Assembly: GCA_944990035.1 (NCBI GenBank)
Contig: CALYLX010000149.1
Coordinates: 248,001 to 312,000 of the forward strand
DNA length: 64,000 bases
Reading direction: 5' to 3'
Source: Clitopilus passeckerianus
Lineage: Eukaryota > Basidiomycota > Agaricomycetes > Agaricales > Entolomataceae
Within the stretch, counting starts at the first letter, position 1. The number at the start of each line of letters is the position of its first letter. The notes beneath the pieces are model-generated. The model did no database searches. It was not told where the DNA came from and saw only the letters and a list, made by a program, of their open reading frames with translations. Both the position numbers and the translations under genes were made by a program. Shown here in pieces: positions 22,968 through 35,821 of the stretch.

Positions 22968-23422
22968 TGGAAATGAAATTGTACCCGAGTGTCCATGGAA
23001 GTCAACATAAGCTTCGGAAACCCAGCATCCATCCGTGGTTTTGGACCACCAGCTAACATGAAATGTCAATAGCAACTCTTCAACCGGATCGTGGCCAAAG
23101 ACCATACCCGTTACCCTCAACAGTGGTACCCGTTGTGTCGCAGGTAACTTTGATGGTCTATGCCAGTGTTTGGAATCACTTGAAGTTTTCCCCGAGGAGA
23201 GAAGTAACATACCACCCCCTTCGAATATTGCCTAACGGATGTGCAGCTTGTTGACGCACATGTGTTGCACTTCAAAGCGCTGGCCGTGATAGTACCAGAT
23301 ATTGTTTGAGCGGCATCCTCAGCACGGGCAACCTTCTTGTAACCTTTACTACTAGGAAGAGGCTCAGCAGCGACAAGAGCGATGAAGATGGGCCCAAGAG
23401 CGACAATAGCAGAGAACTTCAT
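22953..23422 (-). CDS. Small secreted SH3-like domain protein
   Basis: Exons in coding order are 23422..23209, 23147..23108 and 23052..22953, giving 117 residues. Residues 1-19 form a signal peptide, followed by a short pro-like region with a KK pair and then ASALKCNTCASTSCTSV. The segments KGVVFTCDTTGTTVEGN and KTTDGCWVSEAYVD complete a bacterial-type SH3 pattern (N-C-R...KG-x-x-V...W-x-K-T-x-D-G-x-W-V-x-x-x-Y-V). Four cysteines in the first half and more in the second suggest disulfides. In fungi such domains occur alone as small secreted proteins or next to peptidoglycan hydrolases; here it is alone. The first intron uses a weak donor, GTTACT; the stronger GTATGT four bases earlier would break the frame. 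Confidence 0.75.
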
Positions 23423-23500
23423 GTTGAGTTTGTATAGGCTGTTGTATTGGTTGAAAGGATGCTCAGAGGCGACTTGAGGACTTCGCTGTTTTTGTCGACC

Positions 23501-23510
23501 TTTTATATGC
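23501..23510 (-). promoter_or_regulatory. TATA box of the SH3-like gene
   Basis: GCATATAAAA on the minus strand, about 80 bases before the ATG at 23422. Confidence 0.55.
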
Positions 23511-26500
23511 AGTTGTTACAGGTGCGGGAACGCATCACTGCTCTGGTACCTGCTGAAAACACGACCTACATCGACGGATGACCCCTCAAACCGAAATAGA
23601 TCAGTTCACATGAGCCCGCCAAGCCTATTAGAAGACGGGAGATCATCTTATGCCTGACAAGTTTCGACAGTGGCACATATGGGCTGCATTGATATGTGGT
23701 AATTCCAGATGCGCTGGTTAGTCGAGGGCGTAACTTCAACAGGTTTTTTTTTCAGATGAAGAACACCCTCTGGATGAATGAGAATGCTTCAAAGTAGTAG
23801 GCTACAGGCTGAAGTTGGCGAGACTGTTCAATAAACGACCACGGATGATGGGTGCAACATAATGCAACTCGAGGATAGGAAAAGGTACTCACTGATTAAT
23901 CATCTTCAGCTCACATATGGCGACGTGTGGCGCTTTCATGTGATGTGACCGTCAATATGGAAGTGATTTTGAAGATCACCTCAAATATCTCGCTGTCAAA
24001 TGTACGAACTTCAAGCACTCAAATGCTCATCTAATCCCCCGCTTGTTGTGGACCCACCCTTGAAACTGTCTGGGTATTCATCATCGTGTGAAAGGTACAG
24101 CGACTGGAAGTGCGTATGGTATCAAACCCCATGACACGAATGTGGGACAGTGCTGGCCTGGCCAATTTTAATGACGGCGCAGGTGACAGATCGTAAAATT
24201 CCGAGGTAGACTATTTGAGGACCATAACTGAGACTCAATCGATACCATGATAAGACTAAAGTGCTGGAAAGCGCGTATAGGAGTAGAACAATAGCATGCA
24301 GAGAGCGAGATAGCATGTGCTGGTAGGGATCGGCCACCGATCTAGGCGGGGGAGAAGATCAATGAAAGCTGTCAGTGGAAGATGCAAGAGTGATTCTCGC
24401 TGAAATGTGATCGCCAGCGCAACCATACACTATAAATAGCTTGATCTCGAGGAGTCCCGAGACCAGTCGATGGACCGGCTAGATCGGAGCAAATATGACA
24501 TGGCCGGGCAAAGATGGATGATCAAACTAATGGCAATTGAATCGAGCATGTGTTGAACATAGACACCCTGGTAGTAGGCACAAAGGCAGGCACAAATATC
24601 CCCAGCCGTCTTTCCAAATGCCGTTCAAATGAAAGACCCATTGTTGCGGATTTGCGGAGTCATCCACCGAAAGTATTCACCTCCCAGCCAGCAATAGCCT
24701 GCTTGAGTCCCCAGAACTTTGTATCATCCTTAGAAACCCACTTCTTCCGAAGCAGAGTACTACGTCTCCCTGAACTATCGGGGAACCTAAGTCAGGCTGA
24801 TTATGGAGAGGCAAACAGGCCCTTTGTAACAACATCGACTCAGCTGACCGCTTAGCCAGAGGTGGCTGACCCGAGGAGAGGAGAAGGCGGTGAACGTCTG
24901 AACGACTTGATGGGTCTTGCTAGCTTAGTAAGCGCTGGTCAAACCCGTGGGAATGGATCCCCGGCTGGGATTGCCGGGATTGCCGATGGGATACATTTGA
25001 CTTGTGGGGATGGCCAATGCTTCGCATGGCGGTTTACGAGTCTGGAGTTTACTTTACTATGGTGACCCTTCCATCCGAGTTATCTATATTCCAGGATGCA
25101 ATAAACCACACTTTGAACCACACCCTACTTGTGATTACTACCTGTTCTAATGTTTCTGTCCGACGCGCCTTTAAGGCGCGACATGTTGTGCATAAGGCTC
25201 CGAAGCCGACTGGTTGTCCGATATGTTTGGAAAGCCTAACTTGCAGATGTACATTCGGCATTCATCTCTGGTGTATGAGAAGACAGGCAGCGTCAAGTTC
25301 AGAGGTTTACTTGAGGACCAAAGGCGTGGTACGGCAGGTACGGCTATGTCCGTAGTGCGTGATGGCCATGTATTCGGCAGTGATAGTCGACGAGGGGGCC
25401 ATGTGTTTGTATACCATACATGGGTCTATGACGCAGTTTCTGTGGAGCGCAAGCCCAAAGAGGCAATAGAGCATCAAGCGAACCAATTGCAAAGCGGAGA
25501 CGTAACCCATCACTGATGCGGACGGTCGCTTAGGACTTCATAGGAAAAAGGACTCGCTTCCGTAAACTCCAGACTCGTAACTTGACAGTGACCCTCATCC
25601 GCCTTGGATGATACATACTTTTTAATGGACGTTCTTCACGCCAACCTGTGCATTCAAGCTACCTTGAAGCATTAATAATCAATCCCTTCGAGATGGGCCA
25701 TTTTATTGCCCCTGCTTGTACCCAGCAACGGCCTGCAGTCAACTCCAAGCATAGCCTGGTCTTCAGCTCAACTTCAGCTTGTTGAGTTCGAGTCTAAGTA
25801 GAACCGGCGTTATCCGGTGCTGCAGCTTCGAACATCGAAGAAATCCACTGGGAATATTGCACTCCTAGTCATTGGTAGGAGTCGGGTCAACTTAGGCGTA
25901 GGTAAATTCCGGATTCCTTCTCGTCTTCTCTAGATTCCTTCATCTGTCACCTACTTTTTCCCTGGCCCTACGCTTCCATTTGCCTCGCCCCAATTCTGAC
26001 CGGTTTTACACAATGCTGATACTTATTTCTGTTCATAGAGCATGAGGCCAGCATCTTCCTGGTCCATCGTCATGAAGGAGAAGACCTCGCATACGGGATA
26101 CCTCTATCACAACTGCAGACGAACTCGCAGGCGATCTCCAGGACCTGGTACCTCCTCGAAAAGTGATGACCTCCAGGCTCCACACGCCGCCCGTTTTATC
26201 TTTATATCTCCCCAACGAGAATAATGGAAGGTCCAGAGCTTGTCGCCGTCAATTCTGGAAGGAAGCCGAATGTCGAAGAATCTGACTATGGAGAGATAAT
26301 CTCACAATAGGTAAGCTATCCTACTTCTCGTTTCCGTCGCCTTTTTATTCTTTTCGCCTCCCCTACTCATGAGGAAACCTTTCTGATTATGCTTTCCTCA
26401 TAGGATTATTATCAAGCTCGCACAATCAACGAATGGCCGCCGCTAGTGCCTAACGCCCCTAAGAGGTACCTCCGAACTTTTAGTCAAACCAGTGGAAGTT

Positions 26501-29033
26501 CTAGGGGGAGCGAATGCCCCTATGGATCCACTCTTCACGCCACCCTAGAAGCTGTCTGAAGCTATCGTCAACATGAATGCATGTCGCAGATGTCGGTGAC
26601 CACGAGGCTATACGACACCATCTCCAACAACTGCCTCCGTTGCCCTCTTTTATTCGGACTGCAGACCCCAGCTGTCACTATCGGCCTTCACTTTCGACAC
26701 ACTCGCCTTATCCACCCCCAAGCCCACAACACCCGAGCTATTTAGGATGTCCAAGTGATTCGCTGGAGCAGCATCGGAAGCGCTGTTCGGAACTCGGATA
26801 TCGACTTTCGCATCTTTACGCCCTACCTTTTGGGTGTGGTATTATTTTCAACCGCTCCGCGGCGCAATGTTCTTCGTATTTCTTACCGACGGGTACATTA
26901 TTCTACACCAATTACGCCCATCACTACTCAGGCTTTCCCCCACGGCGCACACCCATGCCCATCACCGAGGCAAACTTATCCTTGTCGTGGCAACCGACGC
27001 TACCGTTTCCTCCCACTTCCTACCCTTGAGCAGATTTACCGGGGCCGAAGCACCCTTATTTGGGGATACTGCTCATTGAGAAGCAGACCGGTCATGACCG
27101 TGTTCCTCTCAAGAAGGTCGAGCCGTATCCAACAATTACGTTGCTTCTCTGTGTCATATCTTCATTCCCATCACGCCTACGTCCCAGTCAAGACCCTCTC
27201 CAGTGTTTACCACCTTCATCATACACTCGTCAAACTCACTGGCAGGCTCAGCAACGTAACGATACCATCCGTCGCAGGCATGACTTGCTATTGGTGCGGG
27301 ATATAATACTTGGCTAGTTTCGACTCCGAGGGTAGACCCATTCCGCCTTGCCTCAAGGATAAGGCGCAAGAGCCACCCTTGCCATTTTCACCTTCCACCT
27401 CCCCATTCTTCAGCCTTCCCGGCATCTTCCCCTACGCAATCCTCCTCACCTGAAGAGTCATAACGGATAGCTTTGAAGAATCTTCATCCTAAACGATCCA
27501 AATCGTGTGCTTAGTCGTCTAGACCCGCTCTCTCCTCCACCTCCCACCGTCTCCGTTACTAGCAAACCCACCACAAACGAAATCGTATCCACTCTCGACG
27601 AAGACAAACTGCAGCAGAGGGCCCTGGTGTGACTCCCCTCACCCTCGTCCTCCACGAACCCGCTCCTGTCACTTGCCGTCAACTACTACATTGCACTACG
27701 TCCTAGGTCCGCTCGCGCCCACAACTTCTCCTTCTGCATCCCCATCCTTTTCACAGCCATCCTACTCTTCCCAATACCAACGACCTTGCCCTGTTTTCGT
27801 GTCAAACACCCACTCTCGAGGACCCCAAGATCGATCAAGGTTCAAGTTGACGTGGAGCCGAAATCTTTCGATACTTCTCGGCCCAGTCTATTGGGATTCG
27901 AACTCCAGGTGGCGATGAGGAAGATGAGGATATAGCAATGGCATGGCATGGCACATCATGTTTTCTGGTTCCGTACGCCGTCTCCGCATGGGAGTTGAAA
28001 GTCGAGAACACAATGGATCACGAACAACGGGCGGAGGAATGGCCTTCAACGCTCCTGGTGACCTACCTCTTGAAGAATCCGAAGCAAGACCAAATTGATA
28101 CAATGAACCCCTACGCGTTCCCCGAATCGTCCGGGCCCCTCCTCCCGGTTCTTTCAACCCCGGTTGAAATTCTCGTCGGTCGAATAATAAGAACGGGACC
28201 TGCTAAACTTTGAGGTCGTCCGGTGCTCAGGCCATACCCAGATGCTGAATGGAAGATTCTCTTGTGGGACAGGAAGTCGATTGGCCTTCCCCTGCTTGGC
28301 CATATTCCTCCATCAACGACAACGACAACGACCCAAGGTCATCTTACCCGTTGCACACCCGCACCATTGCTGGGCCTTAACAATCCTGGTCCCCGGCACA
28401 TTTCATCGCTAACCTTTCATTGGGAACCCAGTATGGGACGTTGAACCTTGAACGTTGACGGCGGCAGATGAACAATATGACGCGACCCAGCCATAATTTC
28501 CACCAAGAAGACGAGCTCGAAGACTCGGACCCCGTTCGGCGCGTTGGTGCTACTCGAGGCTCCTTCGAGCTACCCCCAGACACCCCCACTCACCCACCCC
28601 GTCTGGTGCCCACTGCTGCCCGGACGATCTTGCACATTTATTCTTGGGTTCATTTGGAAAATGTGGGACCTGAGGGATCCGCGCGGTGTGGTGAGAGACT
28701 TGGGGAGGTTGGAGGCCCTGGCCGGAGATCGCGACGGTTTATGGATTATAGGTTGGGAGGAGGTGCGGGAATTGGGAGAGGAGAGTGATTAATAGGGCTG
28801 TGGCAGTGAATATGTGGAAGTTGCTCAAAGATTACAAAATAATAACATGTGCACCAGTATTCAATACGCGCGGAAGTGCCGATACAAGGTGTAATAAAAG
28901 ATAGATTTATAACGTCGTATGAACATGAACAACAACTGTCTTGAATATCAATCGTAGTCAACCAGAGCAAAGACAGGGTCAATCCTAGAGTAGCTGAGAA
29001 AGCTTCGCGGACGCCAGCTCAGGCCCTCTCAAT
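23511..29033. other. Long gene-free stretch
   Basis: About 5.5 kb with no supported gene. Between 26577 and 28790 the plus strand has several medium-length open frames rich in Ser, Pro and Thr (for example 26577-27029 and 26755-27306). They overlap in different frames, show no recognised motif and lack a coherent splice chain, which fits a decayed element or pseudogene. Confidence 0.5.
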
Positions 29034-32000
29034 TCAGCACCTCTTCTGACTTGAAGAATCCTCTTCCTCATTTGATAGCCACTTCGCGGCTTCTGCTTCT
29101 GCCTTTGCTTTCTTAGCCCGATGTTCCCACTCCTACTTGCGTCATAATCAAAACAGTAGACAAAGTGCACGACTGAGAAACCTACCACTCTTATGCGGTC
29201 GTCAAGCACATCCCAAATCAATTTATACATTGCTGATGTGATAATCTTGCTAGGGTCATTCGCTTTTTGCTCTTCCAGGTACCAGGCCATGTACAGGTTG
29301 CTGAAACGTGATAAATTTGAGAGGCTGTAATACAACTAATGCAACTCAGACATACCGAGGTGTGTAGCAGTTTTCTCTGGGTTTGGCCGGTCTCGGTGGT
29401 GCCTTCCTGGATCGACGGGATGGAACATAGAGTATGTCGGCTTCCGTGTCCGCGTCAGAAGTAGTATCCTTCCTACAAGGATAACTCAGCAATGAGTCGA
29501 AAATTAGGGCACAATAACTTACATTGAACTCACACTCATTTGAGAGCAAGTTGATACCGGCGTTGGTGGGGCCGTTGAGATGCAAGATTGAGAAAGATCC
29601 TCCACGCCAGAGTTGCTTGACGTCGGCGAGGCCTTCGACAACAACGAGAAGGATGTGCAGGACGACGTCTTGGCCACTGGCGGCGCTTTGGGCGGATTCG
29701 GACCAGAAAATGTTGTTGTCGGGTTGACGGGTGGTTTAAATGTAAAAGGTATAACAAGTCTCGCAAAGAGTTCCTCAATCGATTCCGTGTTTGCTAGTGG
29801 AAACCTTCTCTGAGCCGGAGCTGGCCGAAATACCGGGACCTGTTGCTGGATAGCGAAGGGCTCTGGAAGATCCTCTGCCCTCTGTGCACCTGCATGTTCC
29901 AGCAGGTCAACAATGTCTGGATGGTGACGTGCGAGGTCAAGAGCTGTTACAAAGCGGCGCGTAGAAGTCCACTGATCCACCAATGCTTTAGCATTGATGT
30001 CCAAGCCTCTCTGACATTCCAGGAGCATCTGTACACATTCCTCATGCCCCTCAGACGAGGCGAAATGGAGTGCGGTCCATCTGTCTTCGTCAAGGGAGTT
30101 GATATCCACACTCCAACGAGGTTGGAGAAGGATACGAAGACATTTCGCATGTCCCTTGAAGCATATGTGATGGAGGGGCGTGCGCTGTTTCAAATCACGT
30201 TCCTGTAAATCCAGGTCAACGGAGGGAGACGCCCTTGAAGAGGCCAGGAGGGTTTCAAGTAGTTCATCCAAGCCATTCAGGGCCGCATAGTGAAGCGCAG
30301 TTTTCCCTTCAGCATCCCGAGCTGCGTAATTAACGGGCAAGCTCATCAGTAGCTTGGCTGTCGAGACGTGCCCCGCTTTTGTGGCCGCAAGGAGAGGCGT
30401 AAGACCATCTTTCCAAGCACGTGTATTGAGCTCTATGCCAGGATAGGCGAGAAGCAATTTGACAATATCAACATGACCTTTGGCGCATGCTATGTGGAGC
30501 GCAGATCTGCCCAAATTGTCGTGCTCGTTTACGAGCTTTGAGTCGTCTTTCGGGATATGGCTGAGAAGTAGCCGAGCGATCGTGATATCACCACTTTCCG
30601 AGACAGCCGCAAGAGCCTCCGGACCCGGTGTTGAAAAGTTATCAGATTGCACTAGGAGCTGGACTATTCGCAGGTCGCCTCTGCGGATGGCAGGAAGGAG
30701 AGCATTGGCACGAACGCCAGGATCGAGCACCTTATTTCTGAGGAGAAATTTCACAATCTGTGTATACCCGCCAGCACAGGCATAAAGGAGTGGTGTTGAC
30801 TCCGTGCCTACAAGGGGTTGACCGTTGAGTGGGTTTTGCTCAACCACGTCAAGATCTTGTTTAAACCATTGTAGAAGGCCATAAAGCGCTGCAAATTCGG
30901 AAGCACTCCGCTTCTCAAAATCTTGATTCAAGGAGGAAAGGGGAGTAGACAATGAGAGGGGTTTGGGGATAAAGAGGAAGGGGTTTCGTAAAAGTTTCAT
31001 CACATGACGAGGAATTTGACCGTTGCGCGAAACGCTCGACTGATAGACATGATGTCCCAGATGCATAATGGTGTATTCGGCAAATGGATGCTGTTTCGCG
31101 AGTTCTCTCAAGGATGATTTGGAGAGCGCTTCTCGAGAGTCGATCCCAGTATGAACTCGGTAAACGGCGCATATCCCGGCGGCGAAGGTATGCGGATCAT
31201 CAAATGGCATGGTCTGCTCGTTCATAAAAAATTCATGTGTTGTGTAATCTGACAGTGTGTAAGTCATAAGTTTGGAACGCCGAGTTCAGACTTACGGATT
31301 AGTTTAACTCCAGTTTCTTCATTTAGGGAAAGGAGGCCGCAGCAGGCAGATATTAGAGTTTTCTTCTTGGGAATAGCTTCTGAGTCCAGATTGGGGGAAC
31401 CGGAGTCTATGGCCAACGCAGCGAGAAGCTCATCAACCTGCAAGGTTTGAACAGCATACGTAGCCCAGAAAATCGCTTGGATGGCAAGGAAGCGCTTCTC
31501 TTGGGGCCGAGAGTTTATCCTCGATAGCGTCCATTCATACATATCAGAGAGGGTCGTGGGTAATCCTTGAATCGTCTTGCGTAGGCTTTTAATCGTCGCT
31601 ACTCCTTCGAGTCCCGAGACCTGCAGCGCAGAAAGCAGGAACCTAAAAAGGTCAATGCCAAGATAATATTTTATAAACTTAACCACTTACATCCCATCCG
31701 ATTTCCTGAGTATGCTATCGACCACCTCAGAACGGATTTCTTTCTGATCGCTAAGAAGTGCTCTGAGGTCAGGCATACGGTCAATCTCTTGTTCGATGAA
31801 CCTCCGAAAGTCCCTATCCGGCGCTCGGAGTTGGATGTTCGGACCAGCTAAACCCTCCAGGTCCAACTCTCGTGAAGTAACAAAAATGGAACCCTCCAAG
31901 GAAATCAGAGTCTTCATCAGCTCGTCACGGACCGAGTCGCGCAGTTCGTCCAGTGCGTCAATCACAAAAAACACCCCGGGCACCAACTTCACGACAGCCT

Positions 32001-32806
32001 GGAGGGTGGACACTATGGCAGATCTGGTGGGGTCACCCCCTTGCTTGATGAAGGGGGCTTGTAAAACCTCCTTAACGTAATCTTGAATGGAGTTGGAGCC
32101 ATCCACGAGCTGAAGCAACAACGAGGCGAGAATCTGTGATATGGAGGGCGCCTTCTTGTATTGGCAGTAGAAGAAGGCGACGATGTTGCCCGTGCCAGAG
32201 GACTCGGAATGGACTTGGCGTTTTAGGTGGTGAATCACGAACGACCTATCGTGACCTCGGTTAGCCCGGAGAGTAAGAGTAAGCTGTATGGCCAAAGGCT
32301 CTCACGTCAGGATTGTCTTCCCGGCTCCCGCTGAAAATGTGTACATTTGTAAAGCTAGGGTTTAGGGATAGAGACGAGTCGAACTCACGAATGCCTACTC
32401 CCCAGAACACGGGCGTGTTCTGGGACTGCCATGTCTCAAATGTCGGTTCCCCAAGGATCCAATCGCACGTTCCAGGTGATACTTTCTCGTAGGCCTCGTT
32501 ATGAATAGCGTACTGATTATCAGAAGCGAATGTCGACAACCATTTGGAGACTAGAGGGTCTATGATCAAAAATCATTATTATGCATAGGCGGATAGGAAA
32601 TTACCAGGTAGAGAGTCTACGGCTTTCCAGTGGGTGTTGTTGACAACAGTATTGAAGGAGAGATTCCCTCCTGCAGTATAATTACCTGAGTGGACAGATG
32701 TCGCAGCACAAGACCCTGCTGGATTTCGGACAGAGATGAATGCAATTTGTAGAGGTTTCCCAGTTGCAGTATCTAGCCCGTGGCCGTCATCGGTCGGCCG
32801 GTCCAT
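29034..32806 (-). CDS. NACHT-ankyrin NLR-like protein
   Basis: Nine exons in coding order: 32806..32605, 32559..32389, 32330..32306, 32245..31691, 31642..31296, 31248..29523, 29472..29356, 29324..29186, 29132..29034. Together they give 1126 residues in one frame. The P-loop is split by two introns around a 25-base exon; once joined it reads GIPGAGKTILT near residue 125. Walker B is VFFVIDALDEL near residue 222. A helical arm follows, with GLPTTLSDMYEWTL, ending in the HYTTHEFF motif common in fungal NACHT proteins. About nine ankyrin repeats occupy residues 585-895 (clearest: SALHIACAKGHVDIVKLLL). The C-terminus adds a Ser/Pro-rich linker and a charged helical tail. The N-terminal 67 residues hold a Gly/Asn-rich motif. 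STAND ATPases of this kind act in fungal non-self recognition; the ligand is unknown. A start at 32857 is also possible. Confidence 0.86.
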
Positions 32807-34519
32807 GAGAAAGAAGTGTGCGGAAATTCGAGGCGAAGTATGAAGGAAGAACAACAAAAGGCGGGTTCGAGGTATGCCATGTTATTGAAACTCAGTGGCG
32901 CCCAGCTCAGGTGACAGTTACCATTGACAGTAACCATGTCTTGGACCTACACTTGGACCTACATTGATAGTCGTCATTGTCAATTTCCATCAAATCGGGA
33001 AAAGCGAACTGTTATAATTGATTGGAACATGTGGGTGGTATCCTAGCCACATAGCTGTTCGCCTTTTAGGTAGTCAACCAGCTAAGTACCATCGCATCTC
33101 CAATTGTTGCCGACGGCAAAGATCCCTTTCCTTTGCCGCTCGCTTCTATGTCACCTCCGTCGACACCATGCTCAAATAATCAAGGTATGCACGGAGTGCA
33201 ACAGGATTTCTAAAGGATGGCTTTAGGTGCTGCCAGCGATGCAAGGTAGCGAGTGTGACAGAATTACGCATGGCCGCTAGCACGATTTAAGAAGACACGA
33301 TGAGCCATGGTAGGGAAAATGCTGAAGAGCGGTGTGTTCGGGGTGTTTGGTGTCCACCATTTCGCCAAAAAAGTAGGCACCGGCTAGTCGTGTGAGTGAC
33401 GAGGAATCCTGGGGACTAGTCTGTTGCCCTTTGTTGCCAAATCTTGAGGTTAACCCGTGGATGGAAATGAATAACGCTCGCGGCATAGGCCATGATAAAG
33501 CCCAGGAATGGATCATCCATCGAAAGCTTGAGGGATGGGACACTGCAGCATGCAGGAGAACAGAAATACCCTGATGACGCCTCGCTATCAAGAGCCCCCC
33601 CTGCATACCGCCAAAAACCATATCCAGGACCGATGCAGTCGTTGCCTGCACTCGTGACGCCATTGCGACCTCATTGCCTCCCAGTCGAGACAGGACACGG
33701 GGACAGCAGAGGGCCTACCCAGGCGATGGGGAGAAGGAGGAGGGCGGAAAAGAGGGCAGAAGAGGACGGTTGGTGATGACAAGATCATGGCGGAGGTGTG
33801 GCTGAGGTGTAGGAGTGGGTTGGGTCCTGAGGCGTGAGAGATGTTGGGACGGCGGGATAAAGCTGGGGACAAGTTCGCGGTGATTCTCCCGTACCATTTT
33901 CTCTCGCCGTGGTTCGTCAATTTCGCAGATGCAAAGTAGAGGCCGGTGAGGACTGAGTGTGCCCGATGCCCGTATTTCGTCGTCGCCGTCTTTGAATTTT
34001 GAAGTCATAAAGAGGCAAGCACAAGCTGTGAACAGGTAGTCCGGTTAGTTTACATTAACGAGAATAGAAAGAGAAAGGAGACGTACGGGATAGTGAGTTA
34101 TCTTCTCGGCCGATCCGATCTCTCCTTCACGTCCTCTCACTCTCAACTTTGACGTTCCCCTCTTTAACGTTGAGTACAATCTGGCTATGGGTAGTATCAT
34201 TAGGCCTGACAGTCCAGACGAGCTCCGAAAAGAAGACATACAGTAGCGATGGAGTGGGTGCACCCTATGATAGATCACGTGACCGCATCCAGCAGCGAGG
34301 GATGTCAGAGGAGACATTTGTGTTGACGAGGAAGGGTGGGAAGAGGCAGGGAGCAGCGGGAGCGGCACGGATGGGAAGAGGACAGGACAAGGGGAGGGCG
34401 GAGATGAGGACCTTCTGCGTCTCGCCTGGCACCGGGTTTGGGCCTGTGGGCGTTTCAGGCGAAATAGCTTTGCAACTGGGCAAAGCTTCCTCCTGGATGC
34501 ATCGTCCGCGGAGGCTACT
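32807..34519. other. Gene-free stretch upstream of the NLR-like gene
   Basis: No supported gene. Minus-strand open frames at 33277-33663, 33588-33920 and 33715-34008 overlap each other in different frames and show no motif. Confidence 0.45.
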
Positions 34520-34782
34520 CCGACAACGAGGCCAACGATAGGCAGAGAAACAGATAACACAGGATGTGCAATGTCCATTCTCATACCCTCTACTTCTTCG
34601 TAGTCGTCTAACAAGGCCAAGTTTGCGTCAAATAGGGTCTGAGAAACACGACTGAAGTATTGTTAGATTTCGATGCAACGAAGGAGAGAATAGCAGAAAC
34701 ACACCACATCCAGACCCTGGTCTACAGCGTCTCCTTCCGATGGGATGGGATTGGTAATTGGTGCCTTGTGTTTCTCGAGCAT
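34520..34782 (-). other. Candidate exon pair of an unrecognised minus-strand gene
   Basis: From an ATG at 34782 a frame runs to 34705. It is followed by a good donor and a 66-base intron, and continues in frame at 34638 through TLFDANLALLDDYEEVEGM and further. The two pieces are acidic, amphipathic and join without a frame break, which is more gene-like than the surrounding sequence. I could not place the rest of the gene; an in-frame stop lies just upstream of the ATG. No family recognised. Confidence 0.3.
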
Positions 34783-35821
34783 CGTTTCAGTCTTATCCTC
34801 GGGATTCAAGCTTCAAGCTTCACCCCTCTCTATGTTGCTTCCTCATGGATAGTCTTGGGGTTGGTTTTGGAGAACGTTCGATGACTTAAAGAATCAAAAC
34901 TTGCTTGATCATATGCAGAAGTGAGCTACAGAATGTATTTAGACTCAACGAAAAGACAATCACACGTTGTCGCCGAAGACTTACAGAGGTTAGGCGAAGG
35001 ATTCACCGTATCCGAGAGCAGGCAAACCGCTGCAATTTCAAGAACTAATGTGGTAGTGATGGTCGAAAGGAAAGTGCGCCTCTGACCGTGGTTGTTCGCC
35101 AAATCAGGACTTTGGCCGTTTCTTTCCTCGCTATCATCGACCTCTCTCTCAACTGGACCTCCTCTACCTTCAATTACGCGCCTTTACGCAGTATTACTGG
35201 GCTCGTCTTCGTTACCTACTACATCCTTTTCATGCGCATGAAGACTCGTTGGAGCCCATGAAGATCAACTTCCGAAAATTGCATTGTTTGACCGGAGCAC
35301 CTTCAAGTTTGCTGCCGAGTTGCATCACGACCTCCGGAAAATTCATACAAAGCAACGCGACTTGGTGGGTTCTCTATCTTTCTGCAATTAGGACATGTCT
35401 AAGGAATGAATAGAGCCATGACCGACTCATTGAGATGTCGACGACTGTGACCGGCCCGCTACTCAGTCCCGCCCGTCGCGAATCTTCCGACCATCCATCA
35501 CGAGGTCATCCCCAACGACGAACATCGTCAATCGCATTCAACCGCCTACTGTACTTTCTCTGGTGGCTAAACCACGGAGAATTGGCCGACCATGCTACAT
35601 GTGGCTCCCAAGTCGCAATTGGCAAGCCGGGGAAAGTTGATGAGTCTTGCATACCAAGGTAACATCTTCTTCTCCCACCCATAATTAAACATACTTACAG
35701 AACAGATTTCGACAGCTACCGCCTCCGTGAATTACCCACCCTTCAATACCTGAACCGACGATTTTCCATGGCCATATAACCTCATCTACCAGTCGTAGGG
35801 ATTCCCAAACTTGACGCCAAC
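34783..35821. other. Spacer before GH44 with possible exons
   Basis: A plus-strand piece at about 35270-35363 (containing ALFDRSTFKFAAELHHDLRK, ending at a GTGGGT donor) and another at about 35414-35660 read as exon-like. I could not join them into a gene. A possible TATA-like string CCATATAAC lies about 45 bases before the GH44 start. Confidence 0.3.

Noticed and set aside
26577..27306. Plus-strand frames of 150 and 183 codons as a possible transposon protein
   Set aside because: They overlap in different frames, lack reverse transcriptase, transposase or zinc-finger motifs, and show no terminal repeats that I could find.
29519..31267. 582-codon ankyrin ORF as a separate gene
   Set aside because: It is the sixth exon of the NLR-like gene: an intron at 31249-31295 joins it in frame to the NACHT part, and its apparent stop lies in the next intron.
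33588..34620. Minus-strand frames of 110 and 191 codons
   Set aside because: Rich in Ser/Pro/Arg beyond the first 40 residues, overlapping other frames; only the short acidic exon pair inside 34520-34782 looked gene-like.
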